DNA of 64,000 nucleotides from Labyrinthula sp. Ha (Eukaryota > Sar > Bigyra > Labyrinthulida > Labyrinthulaceae): positions 930,001 through 994,000 of the forward strand of contig JAALGZ010000011.1 of NCBI GenBank assembly GCA_015227615.1, written 5' to 3'. This document shows, piece by piece, positions 24,901-35,199 of this stretch. A program made the position numbers and the translations under genes. The notes beneath the pieces were generated by a model. The model ran no database searches and was not told where the DNA came from. It saw only the letters and a list, made by a program, of their open reading frames with translations. The stretch's first letter is position 1. Each line of letters opens with the position of its first letter.

Positions 24901-25589
24901 ATCGTTGGAAAATTAAATCATAGGAAACTCGAGATGCTCCAGTCAACTTTGAGAAAAACTAGTTTCTGTGCTTATCTTCATTAAATAGGTTAACAAACTC
25001 TTTTTGTTTTGTCTTGTTTAAAACATAATATATAAGAATTAACACTTCGTCCCAATAGCTCTCCTGAGCACATGTTTCTGCCATTAATCCGTACTTTATT
25101 AAAATCATGGACATTTGCTTTCTTAAAACAAAGGAGAAGACTCAAGTTTTATACTTTCTATGACCTGCTCATAGTTCTCCAGGTTATGATACGCAGACAA
25201 AAGTACTGTGACTTCATTATCATTTTTTTAATCATTACTCTTGGAGAACAAGCTTGTACACCTGGTTCTTATGTCAATATTAGAACTCTTGTTGCCTGGT
25301 CAGAATAATTAACCCTTCAAATAATAACATAATTATAAACAAGCAGGGTTCTTCTACCTCCTCAGATTATAGCAAATATATCTTCCCTATTTTTTTGTAT
25401 CGTATTGATAACTATAGAAATTAATAATATTTTTTTTACTTACATTTAGTTCTTTACCCGTTATAAATTATCTAGGTCATTTTTTATAGAGGATCATAAT
25501 CGCATTAATTGATCTAAAGGGTTAACCTTTAGCATAATTGTTATTGTCTAGGTCCTCGTGGTTTTAAGAGTTAACGATACGCCTTAGAT
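18971..25589. other. Gene-poor spacer between units A and B
   Basis: About 6.6 kb of AT-rich sequence. Short open frames (for example 23,488-23,793 and 25,072-25,308) have no recognisable similarity and biased, hydrophobic composition expected of chance frames. I saw no transposon parts, RNA genes or tandem repeats here. Confidence 0.6.
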
Positions 25590-25632
25590 TGTTTCATTAA
25601 TTAAGGAACTATTTTCTTCATCTAGGCTTTGA
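25590..25632 (+). pseudogene. 3' stub of a D-amino-acid oxidase gene (unit B)
   Basis: These 43 bases match the last 13 codons and stop of oxidase A and C (reading SLIKELFSSSRL). They are followed by the same 3' flank, with an AATAAA at 25,726-25,731, and then receptor B. Everything upstream of the stub is unrelated. Unit B therefore once had, or was copied with only the tail of, the oxidase. Confidence 0.85.
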
Positions 25633-25801
25633 GATTGAAGGCTAAGTTTTTTAGTTTTTTTTTATATGGATGTTTTGAACTAATTTTTGATGAATAGGGC
25701 TAAAGTATCTAAAAATTAGTATTACAATAAAAGTATGAACTCCTGTGCATATTTAAGAAAATTAGTATATTCAATAGTCAAAGCATTAAGTTTTATTCTC
25801 T

Positions 25802-28800
25802 TTAGACTACATTTTCAAAAATATCTGCAAAATAGTCTATGAAGAAACTTGTTGCACGTGATCCAAAAGAACGATTCTGGCGTAGTGCAAGCATAGCTTC
25901 AGTAGTTCTAGAGAGTCTTCTGTCTGAATTTTCATCTGGTAGTTTCAACAACTCATCATTCCCAGCTTTTGCAACATACAAAGGAGCCACAAAGAAACGA
26001 AAGAATAAAGAAATTGGTTCTGCCACAAAATAAGACAAAGCTATTCCAGCCAAGGAAGCAGTTATCCAAGAATAAAACTCATCATCCTCTATCTCTCTGA
26101 TGAAACTAATATTTTGATAACTATAGTCTCCTTCTTTGGCTATATCTTGAAATCTTCCCAAAACAAAGTCAAGAGATAAGAAACCAAGGGATAAAACAAT
26201 CATAGCGAGGACTATCCAATCCAGTAATATTGCATTTTCAGGCAATCGAGAGCTCCTACTTCTTGCCTTTGGGGATGCTGTATCAGCCACAATAGCTGCT
26301 AGACGCTTGAATGTACTTGCTCTTTGGATACTACCGTCCTCATTAACAACATCCTGGCTATCTGCTAGCAAAATACGTTCCCATTCCATTGTGTAAAATG
26401 CGACCGGAATATCCTCAGGTATAACCTCAGAGTATGACTTGTCTACTTTTTCGCCATAAACTTCAACGGGAACTAGTTGCTTTGTGTGTTGAATACGACC
26501 ACTATTCCAAACTTCACGGGCAATAACCGTAGCTTCATGAACCTGTTCACGTAAATCTTCAATGTGTTCCTCCGTTGCAATTTGAGGCTCTGGATTACGA
26601 AGAGCATCGTCAACTACTTCATCAAACGGACCTTCCTGAGTAGGGATAGATCCAGGACGCACTCTTGTATTCAGGCCATTTGCAGAAAGAGTTCGATGAC
26701 CACTCTCCAAACGAACTGAAGCCCATAACAGCTCACGATAACAATCAGCAAGTTGGATATCCGACGGAAGCAATTGCCCATCACCCTCTTCTAAACGTGT
26801 TAAAATTTTAGTGGAGTTAGCACATATATCATTAACTGAACCAATAAAATTTTCAGTAGTTCTAAACAATGCTTTAATGAAAATCTTAATTGGAATGGCA
26901 ACACAGAGTGCACAAACCAAACCCGTGAGTAGAATAAGCCATATAGGTAGGTTATCGCCCTCCACAGTTAAGTTGAAAAATGCAGCTGAAAGTGCAAAGT
27001 TTGCTAGCACTACGGTAAGAAACACTGCTACTCTTTGAAACTTGCTATAGTTGGGATCAAACTTTCCCATGCTTAGCAGAGAGTGTTCATATTTGAAAGA
27101 CCTAAGAAAATTAATAAAGAATATTTTGACATATTTTTTTGAGGTCACGCTCACTTCACTTGTAACCTGCATGTTCTCAACTGAGGCCAAAGAGGTTTGC
27201 TTTAGCTTTCTCTCATATGCCTCAAAAAAATTCTTTTTCTTATGCTTTTGTAATATTTTAATCAGTGATATTCGAGCCACAGCTGCCTTTTGAAGTTGCT
27301 TCGAATCATGCTTATCATCGTAGAATCCCCAACCAAGTAGAAAGAAGGATAATAAGATATACATTGAGCTACAGAATCTAGATCTTGTTACCCCAAGTTC
27401 ACTTTTGCAAACAATAGGAGCACCAATCTCTGTAAAGTCATCCTTGAACGCTTCCCAAGATGCATAAGAGGAGAGGTGAGAACAAATACACAATACTGTT
27501 CCAGGTGGAGTACTCTCATCAGTAATGGCTTCACAACCACTTGATACCCAATCCTCTAGTTTATCCTCATAGGCTCCACACGCAGTTTCCTTCTGCAAGA
27601 CTATCCCACATTCACTCTTTTCAGCACATTCTTCGGGTAGAAACACTTCTAAGGAACTAGCATGTTTATCCAGGACCAGTGAGATAACGCCATCTACACC
27701 TGTCACAGAAAACTTCTCTAATTTCGAGTCTCTATTGAGGATCTCCACACTGAGGGTATTCGAAATATAATCTTTATCTCCGCTTATTGGACCGGTATAG
27801 GTAGGGACAGGATTACACGTGTCATTGAAGTTCGGTACTATGGCACGATCACAACGAATGTCTAGGTTCCAATTAACAGCATATATGTTTACATCCTGTG
27901 GTTTAGTCCCAAATATAGCGTCTGCGTTTGAGCTTAATGCTTCGCCAAACAGAACACTGTTTGCAGAAGATGTAAAGTTTAAACCTGGAACTCTATTCTC
28001 TAGACCAATTTCTCTATCACGCTCTCTAACCGTAAGGAATTGAAAGTTTGCGGTATTTGCGGCATAAGGAGCGGCTCCGTTGGGCACCACGGCATTAGAA
28101 AGGTTAGACAGCATCTGAAATATATTCTCAGATCCAAGGGCTACACTGCATCCGGATGTTTCTTGTTTCAGTATCCTAGTTTCTTCGGGTTCAGGAGGGA
28201 GCTCGATAGGTTCCACATCAATTAAATTAACAGAATTCGAAAGCACGTCAAAAATACTTTCTCTCACAGAATTAGCTAAAATGTTGGGAGAAAATGGATC
28301 TGCAAAATTGTCCGTCTCTTTTTGAACTACATTGATCAAAGCAATGGTCAATCTTTCTACATTTTGCACAAAATCAGCGCGAAACTGTTCAGATATTTCT
28401 TGAGCAACAACCGTAAGTGAATTATACGCATCAGCGACCTGATTTAGAAAGAGTACATCTACTTTGCCTTGCACAATCATCTTCTCAAGAACATTTGATG
28501 AATACGAGAAACATAAAACCCTTATCTCAGCTGACGTGGGGTTAGGGCTATCACTAACCTGGTTCAGGTAACTTCCAATTACACTACAAACAGAGGGAAT
28601 CTCTTTAATTCTCCCACTAAGAATTAAGCTGTTGAGAAAATCTTCGACAATGCCAACATCTATATCCCCCCTTAAGTTTCCTTCCTCATCTAGAAACTTG
28701 TTAAACGTTGGAATTTCAAACTGAGCATTAATTCCAAAACGTTCAGAAACTGCACCTTGTGAGTCCCTTGCCACTGCAAGAACAGCTAAAGATGCTCCCT

Positions 28801-31492
28801 CAGGTGGAACTGGTAAGAATAGAGTTAAGAAACTGTTTTCTGAAAACGGCACTAGCGGAATAGTACGGGCAGGTGAGAAGTGTTGGCTAAGATTTTGGAT
28901 GAACGTCTTAGATTCCTCTGATGTTAGAAAAGCATATTCAAATGAGAATTCCAACGGAGTGTCTCCCTCTGCATCGACCCACAACCCAGTTTCGACACTA
29001 TATTCCTGCAGGATGGTAGAGCTTGAAATAGCAGTTACATCAACTATCCCTCCAGTAGGAGGAGAGTTTGAAAATGCCCTCCTTTGACTTTGTGCTATTG
29101 AAATGGCCCCGTTGTTACAAATATTTGTCACATTTACTTCTAAAATGTACTCAACTTCAGGTTCTAATATAGATGATGGAACAAAGAACCCAGCACGGGT
29201 TGTTGTAATGAAACTGGTATCTAAAGCCTCTGTTACTAAAACTTCACCAAACAGAAGAAATTCAGTAAGAATTCCCCACTGAAACTCAATAAGGTCCAAG
29301 TCTTGAAGGTTGTGCACTATAGCTTCAATATAATAGTCTCCTGGATTGATAACCTTTGGAAGAGGTGAAAGTTCAACCATGGGTAGTTCACAAGATTCTA
29401 CAGAAATAGCTTCTACTTCAATAGACGCTAATTCAGATATCCGAGCTTCACCATCAAAAACCTCCAAGGAAAATATATACGTTTCATTTGGTTCCAAACT
29501 CGAAACTAAGGGTTCCAAGGGGTTCTCAGATATATCGACAAACACGTTCGATTCATCGAAACAGTTCTCACAGTTCCAAGAAAACTCCATTTCATCAGAA
29601 AAACCAAGATCTCTTATAGATTCAAGAGAACTTAGATTCGCCATATAGCCCAGTTCATAATCACATAGCTCACCACCGATGTATAAAGGATCACAGGACC
29701 TAGCTGCCGACAACTGAACTTCACTTTCTGCTCTAACTGTAATTTTTTCAGCTTGTAGTTTAATAACAGCTGAAGGTTCAAAGGTGAGAGCTGAAAGCGA
29801 TATATTAACTGGGAAGAGACCCGCAGAAGATTCCAAATCCTGGTTTAAACTAACTTCACAAATCACAACTGAAAACCCTGGAGGGAAAAATACGTCAAAT
29901 TCTGATGAATTCCCTGATGACGTTTGAAGTAAACGCGAAGGCAAAGACCTTGTTCCAAGAAAACGAGTATCGCCATCACTGGGAGGTGAGTCAAACTCGT
30001 ATTCGGCATCTTCCTCAAACCAACAAGAGTACTCAAATAATTCCTGCGGGTTTGAAAAACCCGACTCGATTCCACATAGACTAGAGACAGGTTCCACATC
30101 TATTTTAACTTTAACAGCATCCAAGGTTTCTAAAACTATATTCTCACCATTCCTAAAAGAGGCTCGAATTTCCGTTCCAAGGCTAATGTAGTCAAAAGCT
30201 TCTCTAAACACTCCTATTACCGACCCTTGATATAACTCTTTCACCTGCACCTCGACGACAAAAGAAAGCTCGCTAGTAGCTTCAACTATGGCCAACATCG
30301 CAGGAGATAGTTGAAAGAGTTCTTGCACACTTGTTATAAGGGACCCTGAACGAGTTAGAACTATAGGTTCAGCATCAGACTCAACAACGGAAAAAGCATA
30401 ATCAACCTCAACATATAAGGGAAGCTCACTGGTTTGCTCTAAGATAAGGTGTATTTCATTATGACACGGAAATAATAAGTTTTCTGTTGTCAGTGTAAAA
30501 TCAAAATCTACCTCCGTTATTTTTGATACAACTTCAATAGGCTCATATACTATTCCAATTCCAAGTTCTCCTCTAATATAATTAGTTTCTGCTGGTAGAA
30601 AAATATAATTCGAAGACTCAAAAAGCATTACTGTCTCAAAATTAATTATGATAGTATCTTCATATTCCAACTCAGCTGTACAAATGTAGTCATCACGCAT
30701 TAAATCTATAGGACCTTCACTAGGACAGAGAAATAACGAAAATAGTTCTCTGCAATAGAAAATATCTGATAAACCAACTAGACTTACGCTACTGTCAAAC
30801 ACAAGAATCATTTCACCGTCACGGCTGGTGCTGGAAACTGGTTGCGGAGGGAAAACGACAGATGTACTCTCGTCAAGAGAAATGAAATTCCCCTCAGGAT
30901 CAAGGAACTTTTCAGCAGTAAGAAAAAACGTAGATTCGAAGTCTCCTCTCTCCCGAAGATCGAGGCTGACTGAATTGACATCCACAAAAACAAACTCCAA
31001 CCCAAAACCCTCTTCTCGTCTAAGTGTGCAGTCATCTTCACTTTCAAAGATATACCGGAAAATATCGGAGCAGCGAAAGGTTGAGTTTCCAACCATTCCA
31101 ACTTCAACTGAAAACACAAGAACAAATGTAGACGCCGTGTGCACATACACTGAAACTAATGTTGCTTCTTGCAAGCTTCTACGTTGAAAACCGGTAAGAC
31201 TAGTAGGGGAGGGGGAAGGAGAGAAAGTAGGTGTTATAGATGGTGAAGTGCTAGGGGAGGAAGTTGGTGCAAGTGTTGGATTGAGGGATGGTGACAATGT
31301 AGGACTGATAGATGGTGAACTACTAGGTGCCAATGTTTCACTAAGAGTTGGGGAAAACGTTGGACTAAGAGATGGAGCATTTGTGGGACATGTAAAACTA
31401 CCAGAGGTTGGGAAAGCTGTGGGTGATACCTCTTGACTAACGATAAACTTCACCAAGCAGCTTAAAACGAGTAAGATACTCTTCTCTTTCAT
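25802..31492 (-). CDS. Polycystin-1/REJ-like receptor, copy B (1896 residues)
   Basis: Same architecture as copy A: signal peptide (MKEKSILLVLSCLVKFIVSQ, unlike that of A), a short irregular SPT-rich stretch (about 24-100), REJ-like region, GPS with CSHLS near residue 1340, and at least five membrane segments toward the C-terminus. The last 2.4 kb of coding sequence is almost base-identical to A. The cassette at residues about 786-1101 is only roughly 60 percent identical to A by eye but almost identical to C. Small private differences (for example ESNVFVDISEN where A and C have ELNVFFNISEN) mark B off from the other two. It is an intact single frame without introns. Expression cannot be judged, but it keeps the same upstream block until the LTR retrotransposon begins about 240 bases before the start codon. 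Confidence 0.85.
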   Translation of the reverse strand: MKEKSILLVLSCLVKFIVSQEVSPTAFPTSGSFTCPTNAPSLSPTFSPTLSETLAPSSSPSISPTLSPSLNPTLAPTSSPSTSPSITPTFSPSPSPTSLTGFQRRSLQEATLVSVYVHTASTFVLVFSVEVGMVGNSTFRCSDIFRYIFESEDDCTLRREEGFGLEFVFVDVNSVSLDLRERGDFESTFFLTAEKFLDPEGNFISLDESTSVVFPPQPVSSTSRDGEMILVFDSSVSLVGLSDIFYCRELFSLFLCPSEGPIDLMRDDYICTAELEYEDTIIINFETVMLFESSNYIFLPAETNYIRGELGIGIVYEPIEVVSKITEVDFDFTLTTENLLFPCHNEIHLILEQTSELPLYVEVDYAFSVVESDAEPIVLTRSGSLITSVQELFQLSPAMLAIVEATSELSFVVEVQVKELYQGSVIGVFREAFDYISLGTEIRASFRNGENIVLETLDAVKVKIDVEPVSSLCGIESGFSNPQELFEYSCWFEEDAEYEFDSPPSDGDTRFLGTRSLPSRLLQTSSGNSSEFDVFFPPGFSVVICEVSLNQDLESSAGLFPVNISLSALTFEPSAVIKLQAEKITVRAESEVQLSAARSCDPLYIGGELCDYELGYMANLSSLESIRDLGFSDEMEFSWNCENCFDESNVFVDISENPLEPLVSSLEPNETYIFSLEVFDGEARISELASIEVEAISVESCELPMVELSPLPKVINPGDYYIEAIVHNLQDLDLIEFQWGILTEFLLFGEVLVTEALDTSFITTTRAGFFVPSSILEPEVEYILEVNVTNICNNGAISIAQSQRRAFSNSPPTGGIVDVTAISSSTILQEYSVETGLWVDAEGDTPLEFSFEYAFLTSEESKTFIQNLSQHFSPARTIPLVPFSENSFLTLFLPVPPEGASLAVLAVARDSQGAVSERFGINAQFEIPTFNKFLDEEGNLRGDIDVGIVEDFLNSLILSGRIKEIPSVCSVIGSYLNQVSDSPNPTSAEIRVLCFSYSSNVLEKMIVQGKVDVLFLNQVADAYNSLTVVAQEISEQFRADFVQNVERLTIALINVVQKETDNFADPFSPNILANSVRESIFDVLSNSVNLIDVEPIELPPEPEETRILKQETSGCSVALGSENIFQMLSNLSNAVVPNGAAPYAANTANFQFLTVRERDREIGLENRVPGLNFTSSANSVLFGEALSSNADAIFGTKPQDVNIYAVNWNLDIRCDRAIVPNFNDTCNPVPTYTGPISGDKDYISNTLSVEILNRDSKLEKFSVTGVDGVISLVLDKHASSLEVFLPEECAEKSECGIVLQKETACGAYEDKLEDWVSSGCEAITDESTPPGTVLCICSHLSSYASWEAFKDDFTEIGAPIVCKSELGVTRSRFCSSMYILLSFFLLGWGFYDDKHDSKQLQKAAVARISLIKILQKHKKKNFFEAYERKLKQTSLASVENMQVTSEVSVTSKKYVKIFFINFLRSFKYEHSLLSMGKFDPNYSKFQRVAVFLTVVLANFALSAAFFNLTVEGDNLPIWLILLTGLVCALCVAIPIKIFIKALFRTTENFIGSVNDICANSTKILTRLEEGDGQLLPSDIQLADCYRELLWASVRLESGHRTLSANGLNTRVRPGSIPTQEGPFDEVVDDALRNPEPQIATEEHIEDLREQVHEATVIAREVWNSGRIQHTKQLVPVEVYGEKVDKSYSEVIPEDIPVAFYTMEWERILLADSQDVVNEDGSIQRASTFKRLAAIVADTASPKARSRSSRLPENAILLDWIVLAMIVLSLGFLSLDFVLGRFQDIAKEGDYSYQNISFIREIEDDEFYSWITASLAGIALSYFVAEPISLFFRFFVAPLYVAKAGNDELLKLPDENSDRRLSRTTEAMLALRQNRSFGSRATSFFIDYFADIFENVV

Positions 31493-31582
31493 ACTCTTGT
31501 CTTGTCTTTATTTATCAATGGTTTTTGTTTATTTGTGCTTGCGTTACGTTATGTTATATGTGACTCGGTCCACGAATAATAT

Positions 31583-31735
31583 TCATGCTGGGCACGATAT
31601 TTAACTGTCCGTATTGGGTGGTGTTTGCCATGGTAATCTCAGGAAGATTTTGTGCATATTCTTTTCTTTTCACGTTAGATTTGTCTAAACGGTTCATTAA
31701 CCCAGTTAATACTTCCTGAGCATTTGCTGGGATTT
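31583..31735 (-). promoter_or_regulatory. Conserved upstream block of receptor B, cut short
   Basis: Counterpart of the blocks upstream of receptors A and C. The distal end is replaced at 31,735 by the LTR retrotransposon, so only the gene-proximal part remains. Confidence 0.4.
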
Positions 31736-32017
31736 GTATCGTTATGAGGATTTGTATTATTGGTTATTAAATAGTTAAATATAAATGATTGGTAGAATAG
31801 ATTAATATGATTGGATGAATACTATGACCATAAGAGTCAGTATGACAATCCAACGGAATCACAAAAGGGAGAAGTATAAAATACAAAATAGGAGTTAAGT
31901 TAAAGAGCAAGAATCTGTAGAAAGAACCAGCAACTAAAGACAAACTTGATTAAGGAACAAAAGACTGTTATTCACGTGTACCTGTTCGTCTGAAGTGATA
32001 TAATACCAGACGGATCT
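31735..32017 (+). repeat. 5' LTR of the Ty3/Gypsy-type element
   Basis: It aligns with 40,982-41,269. Shared landmarks include TGTATCGTTAT at the start, AATATGATTGGAT, ACTATGACC.TAAGAGTCA, AATCACAAAAG and TTCACGTG. The right border (near GGATCTA) is less certain because the two copies diverge there. Confidence 0.8.
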
Positions 32018-32059
32018 ATTGTAATTACAAGGCAAGAGGTAAAGTCGATACCAGGATGA

Positions 32060-34750
32060 AGATGCCATGATCAAGAGAAGAGAGGGTTATGGAGAGACAA
32101 AAAAAAAGTTGGAAGAAGAGGAAGAAGAACGAAGGAGAAGAGAGAAGGAAGCAGAGGATAACCAGCAGGAAGAGCTCTTTGGAGCTGACTCGTCATCGGA
32201 CGAAGATAACGGGGAAACAGAAGTTGAAGTCGAAGGTCGGAATGAGGAAATAAGCGACGGTCAGCGCGCGGCGCTGCTGAAGATAGCGCGTCGGAAGAGG
32301 ATAGCCAAGTACCCGACGGGGGAGCGGCGGAAAAGGCGATCCGTGTCGCAACAAGAGCGACGGGTCGGGATGACCCCAAGCCAGACACGGTAGCCGACAG
32401 AGCGGTTATATCCGCGGAAAATGAGGCGGAAAGCGAAGCCGCCGTCGCGGAAAATGAAGCGGAAAAGGAGGCCGCCGTTTTAAAGGATAAGGCGGAAAGA
32501 ATAGCCGCGCTGTCGGAGATGAGGCGGAAATTTTGGATTTAACGCAACGGACGACAGCGGCTAAAGAGGTCGAGCCGACGTTGCCGACTCTTGTGCTAGA
32601 TGATGAAGCAGCCTCGAGCGACGAGGCGCTTAATTTTGAAAAGCCGACGACCCTCGAACGTGTAATTTCGAAAGGTCGGAATAAGAATGCCGAGGCGGAA
32701 ACGGTAAATTTAACTTCTCCGCCGACGCCAAAGAAGAAAGCGGCAAAAAAGAAGGCGGCACCAAAGACTCCGCGGAAAAAGAGGTTGACTCGAAAACAGT
32801 GCGAGTTCTATTTAAAGACGCCCCGCTGGTTTACTCCAAAAAAGTATGTAATTTGCGAGGAGGACCTTCGCGAGGCGCAAAAGAAGAGGGAAGGTAAGAC
32901 GGCGGTAGAAATGCTCGAGAAAAAGGACATACACAAAACATCGAGTTACCCGCTTCTGTTGATGATCGCTCTGTCAGAAAGAGAAATCGACGGAGTACCA
33001 ATAAGCGGAAGAGTAGCGCATATGCTGGCGGCAGTTCCTAATTTTAGAGAAAATCAGGAGATGTCATTCGGGCAATTAATAGCGCATCGGAAAAAGACTC
33101 CGCTGCAGGTGTTGAAGACAAATACGCCGACTTGGATTTTCCGCTCAATGGAGGGTCTAATTACGACGGCAGTGCAGTTTATGGCGGATAAAGGTATGGC
33201 GGTTATAAGGGGAAATTTACCGAAGCCTAATTTGTCGGCTAATGATGACCCAGACCGCCCGAGGCGGATTACGCCCTTTAAGTGGATAACGAAGGCGGAA
33301 CCTGCTGCAGGTGTAACAATGAGAACGCCGAAGCGTAAAGCAAGACCTTCAGAACATACAAGAACGGATGCAGAAAACAGATTACAGGAGCGCATAAATA
33401 CGCTAAAGACGGCAAATGAGAGGATTAAGGCGCAATCGTTAGCAGTAGCATCGGAACTTAGAGATCGAAACATAACGATCATGAAGAAAGTTGTGGACGA
33501 GGAGCGGAAAAAGAATAAGGCGGAGATAAAAAGGATTTCAAAGGAATTGAAGGACATGAAAAATCTTTATCGCGCGGAGGTAGAGAAAGTAAGAGAACTC
33601 CAAAGGTCGGCTATCGAACAAGCCAGCGCCTTTGAGTCGGGTTCCCACCACCCGCAGACGCCTAAGTCGACCTCAGCGCACGGAAGAACGCTTTCTGACT
33701 TTGCGGAAACGAGATCGATGGCCGAAGCAACGCAAGAAAGTGTCTACACTCTGTCGGCAAAGATGAGCCGAGTAGAATCGATTTTAGCGAAATTGACGGA
33801 AGTAACCACTCAGGCGCTAGAGAAATCGAAAGACACAGATGAAGTAGCCAAGATTCAAAGGCAAAAGGCGGAAGATGCGCGCCGCGTTCGGGCCTGGAGG
33901 TCCTACGGCGGGAAATTTAAGACACTGCATGCGCTAAAGGTAAAAGACATCCGCGCCATGTTGGATATGCGCGATGTATACTTGGGTGTGTACAACGGAG
34001 AGAAGGAGCCGAATCTCTGGATCCATATTGATCCAGAGCTAAAGCAAAGTTTGTTGAGCGCGGGTGTAACGAAGGAAGGTCTTGTTGATTACCTGAGAAA
34101 ATATATGTCAGAACATGAGGCATATGAAGGGGAAGATACGCTCCGCACCATTGCGGAAAAGGTGACCTGGCCAAGTGAAGGCCCATTCCTAGAGCACTTG
34201 AACACATACATGAGTAGCGCCACGGGATGTATTAAGTGGAAGCAGCTGAAGGAAAACGCGCAAAAATTTGAAGTATTAAAAGCGCTAAAGAAACGACTTC
34301 CGATACAGCTACAAATTAGAGAAGTCCGCTTGAAGGTCAAATTGGATGCTCTAAGATCAAAGTTTGGGGAATCCCTTAACAAGTTTAAGGATTTAATCAA
34401 GATGATCTACGAAGGCAAGATGGACACGGCGGAAAACGTAGACTTGACGCCGCCTGAGCCCGTGAGCATCGCACCCAGAGAGTCGGAAGTGAGGACGGCG
34501 CATCAGAAAACGCGCCGTGGCGGTAAAAAAAAGCGAAGACATTCCATATCTTCCGACGAATCGGGAAGGGGAAGAAATAGCAAGTATTACCGCCGCGGAT
34601 CGCGCTCTCCAACCCCTGCGGATATAGAGGAAGACATAACCGAGGAAGATACGCGCAGCGGAACAACCAAGGTGGTTACCGCTACAGAAACAAGCGCTAC
34701 GAAAGGAGCGGAGAGGGGCAGCCAAAAACGCGCAACTAGTTTTTAGCGCT
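32060..34750 (+). mobile_element. Gag-like region of the LTR element
   Basis: Lysine-, glutamate- and arginine-rich coding sequence in the gag position. It opens with an acidic, highly charged stretch, followed by a basic KKAAKKKAAPKTPRKK segment. A long coiled-coil-type stretch lies at about 33,360-33,620, and an arginine/serine-rich tail near 34,500-34,620. No zinc knuckle was recognised. Identified by position and composition. Confidence 0.6.
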
Positions 34751-34799
34751 CCCCGCGCCAGGTGATGAGTATAAAAGAAGTAAGCCTAATCCGACGAGG

Positions 34800-35170
34800 T
34801 GCTTAAATGTGTCGGTTAGAAGAGCGGAAAAGAAGAATGTAACCATCCACCACATCAAGTCTGGGGATCGCATTTTCGACGCGATTCTGGATAGCGGCGC
34901 GGATGAGATCGTCGCTTCGCTACACAGACATGCATGGATGATGGACTCCATTAAAGACGTAAGGGAGAAGATTACCTTAGCCGACAGCACGACAGACCTG
35001 CAGATTATGAAGGTAGGTTATGCCGACTTTGAGATGAGGGTAAGAGGAATCTGGAAACGAGATTTCCGCAAGGTAAAGATCTTCCTAGTTGGTGATGAGC
35101 AATGGAGAGAACTGTTGATAGGTGCCCCGGCGCTGGAAAAAGCAGGATTGATGCCGCACCAGAACGCCTA
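34800..35170 (+). mobile_element. Aspartic protease region of the LTR element
   Basis: It contains FDAILDSGADEIVAS, the active-site type of retroviral and retrotransposon aspartic proteases, near 34,876. A hydrophobic LLIGAPAL segment near the end fits the second half of the fold. Located between gag-like and reverse transcriptase regions as expected. Confidence 0.8.
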
Positions 35171-35199
35171 GGAAGTCGGCAGCTGGGCGGAAAGCGGTC

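Larger units (their letters stand above)
25590..31735. repeat. Duplicated unit B: receptor with oxidase stub
   Basis: Second copy of the segmental unit. On the left it begins abruptly inside the last codons of the oxidase. On the right it ends at 31,735, where the LTR retrotransposon begins, about 27 bases into the 'acttcctgggcattt' part of the conserved upstream block. It is nearly identical to unit C over the receptor gene. Confidence 0.85.
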
